Source: Nocardia pseudovaccinii NBRC 100343
Lineage (GTDB): Bacteria > Actinomycetota > Actinomycetes > Mycobacteriales > Mycobacteriaceae
Direction: 5' to 3'
DNA length: 62,080 nucleotides
Assembly (NCBI RefSeq): GCF_001613225.1
Contig: NZ_BDBY01000206.1
Coordinates: 1 to 62,080 of the forward strand
The notes beneath the pieces were generated by a model. The model was not told the DNA's origin, made no database searches, and was given only the letters and a program-made list of their open reading frames with translations. Position 1 is the stretch's first letter. Each line of letters begins with the position of its first letter. The position numbers were made by a program, and so were the translations under genes. Positions 47,686 through 56,544 of the stretch are shown piece by piece.

Positions 47686-48981
47686 ATGGTGGCGCTGCAA
47701 CCGCAGGTCGTCGGTGGTCGGTATGAGCTGACCAGTCAGATCGGCGCCGGCGGTATGGGGCAGGTGTTCGCGGGATACGATCGGCACCTCGAGCGCCCGA
47801 TCGCGGTGAAACTCACTCGGCCGGATCTGGATACGGACCCGCAGTGGACCCAGCGGTTCATTCGCGAGGCCCGGCTTATGGCTCGGTTGGTGCATCCTGG
47901 GCTGCCCGCGATTCACGACGCGGGGATCGAGCCGGGGCCGCCCGAACGGCCTTATCTGGTGATGGATTTCGTGCACGGTGTGCCACTGGATCGGATCGCC
48001 GGATATCGCAGCATGCTGCCCGTAGGAGTTGTCGCCTCGATCGGCGCGCAGGTAGCGGCGGTGCTGACGGCGGCGCATCGCCAATCGATCTTTCACCGAG
48101 ACCTCAAGCCGTCCAATGTGATGCTGTGTCCAGACGGGACCGTGAAGGTACTCGACTTCGGGTTGGCTGTGCTGCTGGACAGCAATATATCCCGGCTCAC
48201 GTCCACTGGAAATACCCTCGGGACACCCGCCTACATGGCGCCGGAACAGATCAACGGTGACCCAGTAGTGGCGCAGACCGACCTGTATTCGCTGGGGCTG
48301 GTGCTCTACGAGCTCCTCACGGGTGCTCAGGCGATCACCGGGAGTACTCCGTTCCTGCTGTGGCGCAAGCAGATCGAAATGAAGCCCGCCGAGATATCGA
48401 CCCTGCGGGCGGATGTACCACCCGATATCGGTGCGTTGGTGTCGGACATGCTCGCGAAGGATCCGCGGCAACGGCCGCGTGACGCAACGGCCGTGCACAG
48501 CACACTGCTGCGACATGTGTGCGGGCTCGACGAACTCGACGATGTATGCGAACCGGCCAGCCCGGCACGCCTGTATGCGCAGGCCGTGGTGCCGCCGCCG
48601 AACTACCGGACGGCGCGCACGATGATCGCACCGCCGATCGACGTTGCCTTCGTCGAGCCGCGCACCGCACCTATGGTGCGGGTATTCGGTGACGACCGAC
48701 GCAGCGGCGCCGACCGGCACTTCGACGCGGGCGAGTTCGCGTCGGCCGCCGAGTTGTACCGAACGCTCGCCGAGGAACTCACCGCGGCCAACGGGCCTTA
48801 CGACGAGCAAGCGATGTACTGCCTGCAGCGTCTCGCGATATGCCAACTGCGCCTCGGCAATCCGAAGGGAGCGTTGAACCGGCTCAAGCGGCTGCACCAG
48901 CAGATGTCGGTGCGATTCGGTGCGCAGGACACTCGCGTGGTCGAGCTGGCGACCCAGATCGACGGTATCCATGTTCGCTGA
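47686..48981 (+). CDS. Soluble Ser/Thr protein kinase with C-terminal TPR-like domain (STK2)
   Basis: 431 residues from ATG 47686, after GGAGGGG (the GTG at 47683 is in the ribosome site). Gly-rich loop IGAGGMGQV (19–27), ATP Lys in AVKLT (K42), HRDLKPSN (137–144), DFG (157–159) and GTPAYMAPEQ activation segment are intact. A short linker with RTARTMIAPPID leads to about three TPR-like hairpins (about 345–430, DAGEFASAAELYRTLAEEL, RLAICQLRLGNPKGAL). No transmembrane segment. Same architecture as STK1 but shorter. It is followed after 45 bp by the helicase and is probably co-transcribed with it. Confidence 0.93.
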   Translation: MVALQPQVVGGRYELTSQIGAGGMGQVFAGYDRHLERPIAVKLTRPDLDTDPQWTQRFIREARLMARLVHPGLPAIHDAGIEPGPPERPYLVMDFVHGVPLDRIAGYRSMLPVGVVASIGAQVAAVLTAAHRQSIFHRDLKPSNVMLCPDGTVKVLDFGLAVLLDSNISRLTSTGNTLGTPAYMAPEQINGDPVVAQTDLYSLGLVLYELLTGAQAITGSTPFLLWRKQIEMKPAEISTLRADVPPDIGALVSDMLAKDPRQRPRDATAVHSTLLRHVCGLDELDDVCEPASPARLYAQAVVPPPNYRTARTMIAPPIDVAFVEPRTAPMVRVFGDDRRSGADRHFDAGEFASAAELYRTLAEELTAANGPYDEQAMYCLQRLAICQLRLGNPKGALNRLKRLHQQMSVRFGAQDTRVVELATQIDGIHVR

Positions 48982-49026
48982 GCCATCGGTGGGCTCTGAG
49001 CATGTCAGTAAGGGAGGCTTCAGGTG

Positions 49027-52000
49027 ATGAACACCTCGGGTGGGGAAGCGATTCCCGCCGACATTGTCGGTCGCGGTGCGCGACTGTTCGATTTCCTGGC
49101 ACACGCCCAGCAGCTGCGGTCGAGCCGGATCAAGGACATCGCCACCTATCAGCGTGACGGTGAGGTCATCTGGGTGGCCGATTTACCCGCGGATCCCGCC
49201 GTCATCTATCAGCAGGCCGAACCCGGTGCACCGTTTCTCATCGTCGAGAAGACGCAAGTTCCTCCTGTCCCGGAGCCTCCCCGGGTCCTTCGGACCTGGT
49301 TGGCCGGAGCTGTGGACAACCCCGACCTCGAACCCGACCTGGTGTCTCATCGGTTCGATGACGACGGCGCGGAACTGGCACTGGCCGACCAACCCGATAT
49401 CACCGCGGCCTACGCGAAGTGGTTGCCCGAATGGCGGGAATGGGCGCCCGTAGCGCGGCTCAAGCGAGCCGTGCTCGCGCTGTATCAGAGCCTGTACGAG
49501 GTCTACACACGCTACGAAGGGGAACGCGAGACCTTTGAGATCGTCTTCGGTCTCGGCCTGCTCACCTGGCAGGGCAGTTCGGTCGGATCGGTGCGTCGGC
49601 ACGTGCTGACAGCGGCGGCATCGGTTCGGTTCGACTCCGGCTACGGCGCGCTGTCGGTCGCACTGGACCCGGCCAGTGTCGGCTACACCCCGGAACTGCA
49701 GGACATCGTCGAGGCCGGTCAGATGTCGGCGCCGGGCGACCTGCAACGTGCCGAGGAGCAGGCGAGAACCGGTGACATCGATGCCTTCGACCGGGACGAC
49801 ATCGCCGCGTTGGTCCGGATGTTCGTCAACTGCATCAATCCCGACGCCGAGTACCGAGACGACCTGGTGCCTGGCGCTGCGACCTCGAATCCGATTGCCT
49901 ACTACGCGCCTGCGCTCGTGCTACGCAAGCGCAGCAACCGAGGGATGGTGAACGCGCTGCGCGCTGTCGCCGACAACATCAGAAACACCGGATCGATGCC
50001 CGCAGGCATGGTCAACCTCGTCGATCCCGATCACGAGCCGGTAGTTGCCACCTGCGACGCCGCCGGCGCCATCGTCCACGACGGCCCGGACAAGTTCCTT
50101 CCGTTGCCCCTCAACGAGGTTCAGCTGCGGATCCTCGACCACGTCGACAACCATGCGCACACGCTGGTCCAAGGTCCGCCCGGCACGGGCAAGACGCATA
50201 CTGCGGCGGCACTCATCACCCACCTGCTCGCGCAGGGCAAGCGGGTCCTGATCACCGCGCATACCGACCGCGCGTTACACGAGGTGCGGCACCGGCTGCC
50301 CGAGGAAATCAAACCGCTGTGCGTGACGGTCGTCGGCGATTCCCGCACCGAGCTCGAAGAGCTCAAGATGTCGGTGAATCGGATCAATCAAGCCGCGGCC
50401 GACCATGATCCGAATCGCTCCAGGCGCACAGCCGTCGCGACCGAAGCACGGATCGACGAGCTGCGCCGGATCCGGCGCGGGTTGCACGCCGAATTGCTCG
50501 GCCTGCGAGAACATGACATCACCGAGCACCGCGTCGGTGGGTATACCGGCACCGTCGCCGATATCGCCACTCGGTGGTGCACCAGACGTGACCAATTCGA
50601 TTGGACTGCAGGACTGCTCGCGCCAGGACTCGACGAGCCATGCCCGTTCTCGGTCGACGAGCTGACCGAATGGCTTGCCCTACTGCGGGATCCGGACCTC
50701 GCTGATCCCGAGGCCGCCGCGCCGGACCTGATCGCGGCCGCCGACCTCCCTACCGCGGACGACTTCGCCCAGTGGCACGCACGGGAACGGGAAGCCGGTG
50801 AGCGTCGAGAGTCCTACGCACACCATCGCGGGACCTCCGCTGTAGGTCAATTGATGGCGATGCCGCCGGATTTTCGAGCTGAATTGTGCGGTGCGGTAGC
50901 GGAATTGGACAGCCGTGCCAAGGACTTCGCGTGCCGGCCGGATGCCTGGGCCCGCGCCGCTGCCGATGCGTTGCGGGCTGACCGATCGCACAGCTGGTCC
51001 GGATGCGCGCAGACCATCGACGCACTGATGCCACAGATCGACGCGGCACTCGACACGATCGGATTCTCCGACGTCCAGGTGGCCGACACCGATCTCGCAC
51101 CACTGCTCGCGCTCGCGGAGAACCTGCGCCGACATATCGACCAAGGCGGTAAGTTCGAGGTCAAATCGGACGGTAGCCCGAAACTGAACTTCCTGACTCC
51201 GCGAGTCGTCAAAGACGCGCAACCGCTGTTCGAACATGTTCGGGTAGACGGTCGCATCCCTACCCGGGTCGAGCACCTGACGGTGTTCCTGGAAACCGAG
51301 ACCTGCCGCCGCCTACTGGGCCTGCTCGATTCCGCGTGGCCGATGCCAGTGCCGATGCCGGAGACCGCGACACTGCGCGATCGGGTCGCCGCGCATCGCG
51401 CGGCGCGGACCCTGCTCGGTCGAATTCTCGAGTACGGCGAACGGCTGTCGGCGACGGATAACACGTTGCGCCACAGCGGGCTTTCGGTGCCCAACTGGGC
51501 GAAGCCGGATGAAGTGGCTCACCTTCTCGAAGCGTTCGCCGCAGTCGAGGCAGAGCTCGCATGGCAGCAGACCGGGGTGCCACTGGTTCACCTCACCGAC
51601 CAGCTCGACACCTGGTGCCGGGATTCCCGGGCAACCAGCAACTTACGCGAACTGGCCGCCGCTGTTCGGGAGCGAGATGTCGCCGCGTATCGGCAAGCGG
51701 GTGAGCGGCTGACCCAGCTGCACCGGCTCCGGCATGCCTTTGCCCGGCGGCGTGAACTCGATGCCAGGATCGCCGAACAGGCAGGCCTGCACGCCGCGGT
51801 GACCGCTGATCCGACACATTCCGAGTGGCCTGCCAGGCTCGCCGGGTTCGCGGCGGCGTGGCAGTGGAGCGTCATGGCCAGGTGGTTGACCAGTCACAAC
51901 GTCGGTGGGGTCAATGACCTGTGCCGTCGGCTGGATGGGGTCGAGAACCAACTGCGGGTCCAGGCAACCATTCTCGCCACCACGAGCGCGTGGGACCGGG

Positions 52001-54222
52001 CGGTCGGCAGGCTCACCAACAAAGCACAAGCTGACCTGCAGCGATACTCGCAACTGGTCAAGGATCGCGGAAAGGGCACAGGTCAGCACGCTGCGCGCAA
52101 GCTGGTCGGCCTGCAGCGGGCGCTGGCGGACTGCAGGCCCGCGGTGCCGGTGTGGATCATGCCGATCTATCGAGTGGTCGAACAGTTCGAGATCAAACCA
52201 GACATGTTCGATGTGATCGTTGTCGACGAGGCGTCGCAGGCAGGTGCCGCGGCTGTCCTGCTGCAGTACCTCGCGCCCAGGATCGTGGTGATCGGTGACG
52301 ACAAGCAGGTCTCGCCGTCGTCGGTCGGCGTGAAGGAAGGTGAGCTCGACAGCCTCAGCAAGCAGTACCTCGCCGACGATTACTACATCGATACGTGGAA
52401 ATTGCCCAAGCGCAGCCTGTTCGACGAAGCCGTCATGCGTTTTCCGAAGAAGCTGACCTTGGTCGAGCACCGCCGGTGCGTCCCGGAGATCATCGGGTTC
52501 TCGAACAAGATTGCTTACGAACCCGAAGGGGTGTCGCTGATTCCGGTGCGCCGGTTCGGCAGCGATCGACTGCCGCCCGTGCGCACGGTGTATGTCAGTG
52601 ACGGGCGGGAGGTGCGTTCGAAGGTAAATGAGGTCGAAGCGGACCGGATCGTCGAGCAGGTCGCTGCCTGTGTGAGCGACCCTGCCTACGACGGCAAGAC
52701 TTTCGGTGTGATCTCGCTGCTCGGGCCGGAGCAGGCAAAAGTCATCTGGCGCAAGCTGATCGACGTGGTGTCGCCCGAGGAACTCGAGCAGCGGCATCTG
52801 CATTGCGGTGACGCCGCGGAGTTCCAGGGCGCTGAGCGTGACGTCATCTTCCTGTCGCTGGTCGCGGCGGCCCGCGAAGAAGGCCGGCTGACCGCACTCA
52901 CGCGGGACGAATTCGTGCAGCGCTACAACGTCGCTGTCTCCCGTGCTCGCGATCAGGTGTGGTTGTTCCACTCGGTGGCCATTCACCAGCTATCCAATCG
53001 TGAGGATATGCGGTTCCGGCTGCTGGACTACTTCCTGTCGGTCGAGGAGAACGCCGAGGAATTGGATGCCCTGCCAGAGCGGTTCAGCGATGAGGCGCTC
53101 ACCAACCCTTTCGAGTCGTTGTTCGAGCAGCAGGTTTACAACGGCCTTGTCGATCGGGGCTATCGCGTTGCCGCGCACCACACGGAGACCGCGTGCGATC
53201 TCGACATCGTGGTGACCGGTCGAGGCGGGCAGCTCGCCGTGCAATGCGATGGTGACCGCTGGCAAGGTGCCGATGCCTACCGGGCAGAGCTGGATCTACA
53301 GCGAGACCTGGAGCGATGTGGTTGGCCGTTTCATCGGATCAGGCAGGCCGAGTTCATTATCGATCCGGTCGGATGCCTCGACAGGTTATGCGGTGTCCTC
53401 GCCGAACACGGGATCTTTCCGCGCGGAGACGACCCTACTCCGCACGGACCTGCCGATCCGGTGATCCCGAGTGACGACCGGCCGCCCATCGAATCGGCGG
53501 CAATACCGAATGCGTCCGTACTCGAGGAATTCGACTGGAACAGGCCGGAAACGGCACCGTCCGACGATGTGGTGAAAGACGAATTTGCAGCCGATGCCGA
53601 TACCTCAATGCTGGATCTCACCGATCCGGCCCGTTGGGTGAAACCACCGAAAACCGAGTCCGCACCGGGCGACGCCGACTCGCGCGGTTCGCTGCCAGGA
53701 ACGATGGGCGATTACGCCGCGTTCACCGCCGAGCTGGCCAGTCCAACCAAAGCTTCCCATCGCACGATTGTCGAAGATCTGTGCGCTGTCGTAGCGGTTG
53801 AAGGGCCGGTGACCGGCCTCCGGCTGCGAGCGGCGTATGTCAGCGCGGCGAACACCAGAGAACGCGACAATATCCGCAATGCGATCGACCGTGCGCTGCA
53901 CGCCGCGGTGGCACGTGGTCGCCTGCTCGTAGACGACCCGCTCGATCGGGGTGACCCGGGTCTGATGGCCTACCGGACCCCTGGTCAGCCACTATCGCAG
54001 TGCCGCTTGCTGGGACCACGGCGTATCGAGCAGGTCCCGCCACGGGAGCTCGCCGAGGTGATGGTCGACCGAGCGCAGGCTGTCGCCTGGGACAATCGCG
54101 CCGACCTGTTCCGAGCGGTGATCAACGCATTCGGCCAGACCCGCCTCACCGAGAACGCGAGGGCGGCACTCGAAAGAGTCGAGCCATTGGCCCGATCACT
54201 AACTCCGCGGACAACTGCGTAA
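49027..54222 (+). CDS. UPF1-like SF1 helicase with MTES_1575/Vsr-type nuclease and C-terminal winged-helix domain
   Basis: 1731 residues; the ATG (a GTG precedes it) follows AGGGAGG. The N-terminal ~370 residues are unassigned. SF1 motor: Walker A QGPPGTGKTHTAAA (from about 382), a long helical insert, Walker B VVDEASQAGA (about 1065), GDDKQVSPSS (motif III), QGAERDVIFLSLV (about 1267, motif V) and NVAVSRARDQ (about 1301, motif VI). A PD-(D/E)xK nuclease follows: E in FESLFEQQV (about 1361), D in CDLDIVV (about 1391) and QCDGD (about 1405). The last ~150 residues resemble DUF3320. This kinase–helicase–nuclease pairing recalls Mokosh-like defence systems. Intact and the largest gene in the window. 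Confidence 0.9.
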   Translation: MNTSGGEAIPADIVGRGARLFDFLAHAQQLRSSRIKDIATYQRDGEVIWVADLPADPAVIYQQAEPGAPFLIVEKTQVPPVPEPPRVLRTWLAGAVDNPDLEPDLVSHRFDDDGAELALADQPDITAAYAKWLPEWREWAPVARLKRAVLALYQSLYEVYTRYEGERETFEIVFGLGLLTWQGSSVGSVRRHVLTAAASVRFDSGYGALSVALDPASVGYTPELQDIVEAGQMSAPGDLQRAEEQARTGDIDAFDRDDIAALVRMFVNCINPDAEYRDDLVPGAATSNPIAYYAPALVLRKRSNRGMVNALRAVADNIRNTGSMPAGMVNLVDPDHEPVVATCDAAGAIVHDGPDKFLPLPLNEVQLRILDHVDNHAHTLVQGPPGTGKTHTAAALITHLLAQGKRVLITAHTDRALHEVRHRLPEEIKPLCVTVVGDSRTELEELKMSVNRINQAAADHDPNRSRRTAVATEARIDELRRIRRGLHAELLGLREHDITEHRVGGYTGTVADIATRWCTRRDQFDWTAGLLAPGLDEPCPFSVDELTEWLALLRDPDLADPEAAAPDLIAAADLPTADDFAQWHAREREAGERRESYAHHRGTSAVGQLMAMPPDFRAELCGAVAELDSRAKDFACRPDAWARAAADALRADRSHSWSGCAQTIDALMPQIDAALDTIGFSDVQVADTDLAPLLALAENLRRHIDQGGKFEVKSDGSPKLNFLTPRVVKDAQPLFEHVRVDGRIPTRVEHLTVFLETETCRRLLGLLDSAWPMPVPMPETATLRDRVAAHRAARTLLGRILEYGERLSATDNTLRHSGLSVPNWAKPDEVAHLLEAFAAVEAELAWQQTGVPLVHLTDQLDTWCRDSRATSNLRELAAAVRERDVAAYRQAGERLTQLHRLRHAFARRRELDARIAEQAGLHAAVTADPTHSEWPARLAGFAAAWQWSVMARWLTSHNVGGVNDLCRRLDGVENQLRVQATILATTSAWDRAVGRLTNKAQADLQRYSQLVKDRGKGTGQHAARKLVGLQRALADCRPAVPVWIMPIYRVVEQFEIKPDMFDVIVVDEASQAGAAAVLLQYLAPRIVVIGDDKQVSPSSVGVKEGELDSLSKQYLADDYYIDTWKLPKRSLFDEAVMRFPKKLTLVEHRRCVPEIIGFSNKIAYEPEGVSLIPVRRFGSDRLPPVRTVYVSDGREVRSKVNEVEADRIVEQVAACVSDPAYDGKTFGVISLLGPEQAKVIWRKLIDVVSPEELEQRHLHCGDAAEFQGAERDVIFLSLVAAAREEGRLTALTRDEFVQRYNVAVSRARDQVWLFHSVAIHQLSNREDMRFRLLDYFLSVEENAEELDALPERFSDEALTNPFESLFEQQVYNGLVDRGYRVAAHHTETACDLDIVVTGRGGQLAVQCDGDRWQGADAYRAELDLQRDLERCGWPFHRIRQAEFIIDPVGCLDRLCGVLAEHGIFPRGDDPTPHGPADPVIPSDDRPPIESAAIPNASVLEEFDWNRPETAPSDDVVKDEFAADADTSMLDLTDPARWVKPPKTESAPGDADSRGSLPGTMGDYAAFTAELASPTKASHRTIVEDLCAVVAVEGPVTGLRLRAAYVSAANTRERDNIRNAIDRALHAAVARGRLLVDDPLDRGDPGLMAYRTPGQPLSQCRLLGPRRIEQVPPRELAEVMVDRAQAVAWDNRADLFRAVINAFGQTRLTENARAALERVEPLARSLTPRTTA

Positions 54223-54460
54223 GAAGACTGATCGAAACGCCCGGCCTTGATCTCCGCAGAGACCACGGAGGTCGCCGAGCCGGTTGGATCCGAAACTGTG
54301 ACCGCTGGAGGACCTGCCCGACAGTGTCAGAAATGTCGTGTCGCCAGCGTGTCAGATATGCGTTGGCACTTGAGACAAGTCCTACCTCCTGCGCCGCGCA
54401 CACTGGATAGGCGATAGCTCGGGCTGGAGTGCTTTGGCGCCGAAAGATCGAGGCGACGGG

Positions 54461-54871
54461 CTAGGGGACGGCTGGTGTGCCGCCGGGAGCTACAGGCAGA
54501 CCGGCCGCTTGCCAGGCGCGGAAGCCGCCGATGAGGTCGGTGGCTCGGTGCAGGCCGAGTTCGAGGGCGTCGGCGGCGGCGAGGCTGGACGCGTAGCCCT
54601 CATTGCAGACCAGTACCACTGGAGAGTTCGCGGTGAGACCGGGCAGCCGATGTGCGCCGGTCGGGTCGAGCCGCCATTCCAGCACTATTCGTTCCACCAC
54701 GACCGAACCGGGGATTTCGCCCTCGGCGAGCCGGTTGGCGTGCGGGCGGATATCGACGACCAACGCGCCGTCGGCCAGTAGTGCCGCTGCCTGCTCCGGG
54801 GCGACGCGATTCAGCTTGGCTCGTGCCCGGTCGAGCCTGTCCTCGGCGCTGATAGCACTACCTTCTTTCAT
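54461..54871 (-). CDS. Rhodanese-like sulfurtransferase
   Basis: 136 residues, one rhodanese domain. VVDIRPHANRLAEGEIPGSV is the CH2A-like loop, VLVCNEGYASS carries the persulfide Cys in the active-site loop, and DLIGGFRAWQAAGLPV is the standard ending. It transfers sulfane sulfur. It lies downstream of cysteine dioxygenase on the same strand, a pairing found repeatedly in actinobacteria and pointing to cysteine/sulfur catabolism. Confidence 0.9.
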   Translation of the reverse strand: MKEGSAISAEDRLDRARAKLNRVAPEQAAALLADGALVVDIRPHANRLAEGEIPGSVVVERIVLEWRLDPTGAHRLPGLTANSPVVLVCNEGYASSLAAADALELGLHRATDLIGGFRAWQAAGLPVAPGGTPAVP

Positions 54872-55030
54872 GGCTGGGACCTCCAGGGAATGCTTTCGGC
54901 GCTTATCCTTCGAGGACTGAAATGAGACGGCGTACCCGGAGGTTTTAGCTGGAGGCAGGTTGCCTTGGAGGGTAGCGTCCCGGCGAGGACTGGTCTCATG
55001 CCTGCGCCTCGCTGGCGCTCGGCTGCGGAA

Positions 55031-55058
55031 TGAGCGGTTCGCTCACTGCGTTCGCTCA
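55031..55058. repeat. Short palindromic GAGCG/CGCTC element
   Basis: TGAGCG (55031–55036) pairs with CGCTCA (55053–55058), with a nested GAGCG-gtt-CGCTC. Sequences of the type GAGCGAACGCAGTGAGCG are a familiar dispersed extragenic motif in actinobacterial genomes. It overlaps the stop codon of the cysteine dioxygenase gene and could serve as its terminator, though no T-run follows. Confidence 0.5.
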
Positions 55059-55580
55059 TACGCCCACGAAATCCGTGAGCGCACGGTACTCGCGGACCGG
55101 TCGCAGCGGTGGTGAATACGCGTGCACCGAGGCGGCCGGGTGGGTGCTGTGATTGCGCAGCCGATGCGCGCGTTCCGGTCCGAAGGCGACGGTTTCGCCC
55201 GCCCGCCATTGCGTCGTGCGGACCGGGCCGTCTGGATGACGGTATTCCTCGCCGAGTTCGCCGATGGACACCGTGAACGAGCCGGAGGCACCGCCGTGAT
55301 CATGCGGCTCGGTGCCCTGCCCCGGGGCCCACGACAGCAGCCACACCTCGACGCCCATGGTCAGAGCCAGCCGGGTCCACCAGCGTTGCTGCGTGTCGAA
55401 CCGCACGATATCCAGTAGTGGTGTCGCATGGGCATCGGCGACCGACCTGGTCAACTCCCGCAATTCCGCGGGTGACCACAGCGTCCGCTCCGGACACACC
55501 GCCTCGCGCATCAGCGGTCCATCGACCGCGGGATGAATATCGTTGGTGTGCTTGAGATTCACCGGCAGTGATGTGGTCAA
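55056..55580 (-). CDS. Cysteine dioxygenase (cupin type I)
   Basis: 174 residues from a TTG 8 bases after AGGAG (no ATG fits; the open frame reaches 55670 without homology). The cupin metal motif is HDHGGASGSFTVSIGELGEE, with a third His in AHRLRNHSTHPAASVHAYSPPL. It oxidises cysteine to cysteine sulfinate with Fe(II) and O2. The sequence matches bacterial CDO rather than thiol dioxygenases of other substrates, but substrate range is inferred. It is followed by the rhodanese gene. Confidence 0.9.
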   Translation of the reverse strand: MTTSLPVNLKHTNDIHPAVDGPLMREAVCPERTLWSPAELRELTRSVADAHATPLLDIVRFDTQQRWWTRLALTMGVEVWLLSWAPGQGTEPHDHGGASGSFTVSIGELGEEYRHPDGPVRTTQWRAGETVAFGPERAHRLRNHSTHPAASVHAYSPPLRPVREYRALTDFVGV

Positions 55581-55862
55581 GCGAGATACTCCTGACAAGG
55601 TCGTGGGGACAATCGACTGCGCTGCCAAACCGCGTCTCGCGATTGTCCGGCACCACGACGCCGTTGCCACCGGTCTCGATCACCATGAGCAAAACCCGGA
55701 CCTTGCCGTCATCGCTGAGGTGCGGCGCACCCGACTGGCCGAAGCGGTGTGGGGTGCCGCCGTAACCGTGCCTGTGGACGGAAATGCGTCCGATGACCGC
55801 CAGCACCGGTCCGTCGCTGTCGAACACGCATTGTTGTCCGACAAACTGCGTGGACAGATGCG

Positions 55863-56444
55863 CTAGTCGCCCTCGGCGCGAAGGCTTTCGAGCATGTCGG
55901 TAGCCCAGCAGACGTCGACCGAATCGGGCCCGGCGACACCCATAGCGGCCATTACGGTCAGCAGCATGCCGGTGCCGAGGAAGCTGCACATCTCCTGGAC
56001 GGATGCGCCGGTGAGTTCCTGGACCACCCCGTAGATGCCGCCGAAGCGGGCGCGGACGTCTAGACCGATGGCCGGATCGGAGGCGGCGGCGAAGGACTGC
56101 AATAGGACCCGGAGTAGTTCGTGTTCACTGAGAAACGTTTGGTAGCCCTTGCCGAGCGCGCGCAACTTCTCCTCGCCGGTGGAGTCCGGCTCGATGCCCT
56201 CGGCCGCGGCGGCGCGGAAGACCTCCTCGACGCGATCGTAGACCCGATGCGTCACGGCCAGGAACAGTTGCTGTTTGGTGCCGAACAGGCGGATCACATA
56301 CGGCTGCGAAACCCCGGCCAGCCGCGCGATCTCATCGGTTTTCGTTGCGGCATAACCGGATTCGGCGAATGCGGTGACGGCCGCGCGCAGTACTTCCTCG
56401 CTGCGTTCGGTCGCGGTCATCCGGGTTCGGGTTGAACTCGCCAT
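55863..56444 (-). CDS. TetR-family repressor of adjacent efflux gene
   Basis: 193 residues from MASSTRTRMTATERSEEVLR (an inner ATG at 56420 is possible). The helix-turn-helix AATKTDEIARLAGVSQPYVI followed by RLFGTKQQLF is canonical. The C-terminal domain has the hydrophobic helices expected of a drug-binding pocket. It is divergent from the MFS exporter with a 100-bp shared gap that holds repeated TTATCAG(C/T)CGAT sites. Confidence 0.92.
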   Translation of the reverse strand: MASSTRTRMTATERSEEVLRAAVTAFAESGYAATKTDEIARLAGVSQPYVIRLFGTKQQLFLAVTHRVYDRVEEVFRAAAAEGIEPDSTGEEKLRALGKGYQTFLSEHELLRVLLQSFAAASDPAIGLDVRARFGGIYGVVQELTGASVQEMCSFLGTGMLLTVMAAMGVAGPDSVDVCWATDMLESLRAEGD

Positions 56445-56482
56445 CGTGCTCCACTTCGTCGTCGGCCGCTCGCATTGACATG

Positions 56483-56527
56483 TTATCAGCCGATGCATAC
56501 TCTTCGAGCAGTTAGTTATCAGTCGAT
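56483..56527. promoter_or_regulatory. Repeated operator-like sites between TetR and MFS genes
   Basis: TTATCAGCCGAT (56483–56494) and TTATCAGTCGAT (56516–56527) are direct repeats offset by 33 bp, about three helical turns. Each contains the partial dyad ATCAG…CGAT. They lie in the divergent promoter gap and are likely binding sites for the TetR protein, with the second just 17 bases before the MFS start. Confidence 0.6.
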
Positions 56528-56544
56528 TACAACAAAGGCTGGAT

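Noticed and set aside
47608..49104. 498-codon minus-strand ORF opposite STK2
   Set aside because: Shadow of a kinase gene with all catalytic motifs on the + strand.
17220..54230. Search for integrase, transposase, insertion-sequence ends or CRISPR array in the island
   Set aside because: No such protein motifs, terminal inverted repeats with target duplications, or regularly spaced repeats were seen.
55543..55866. 107-codon + strand ORF, and a protein-like minus frame between cysteine dioxygenase and TetR genes
   Set aside because: The minus frame has no stop before running deep into cysteine dioxygenase and no start; neither strand gives a consistent gene.
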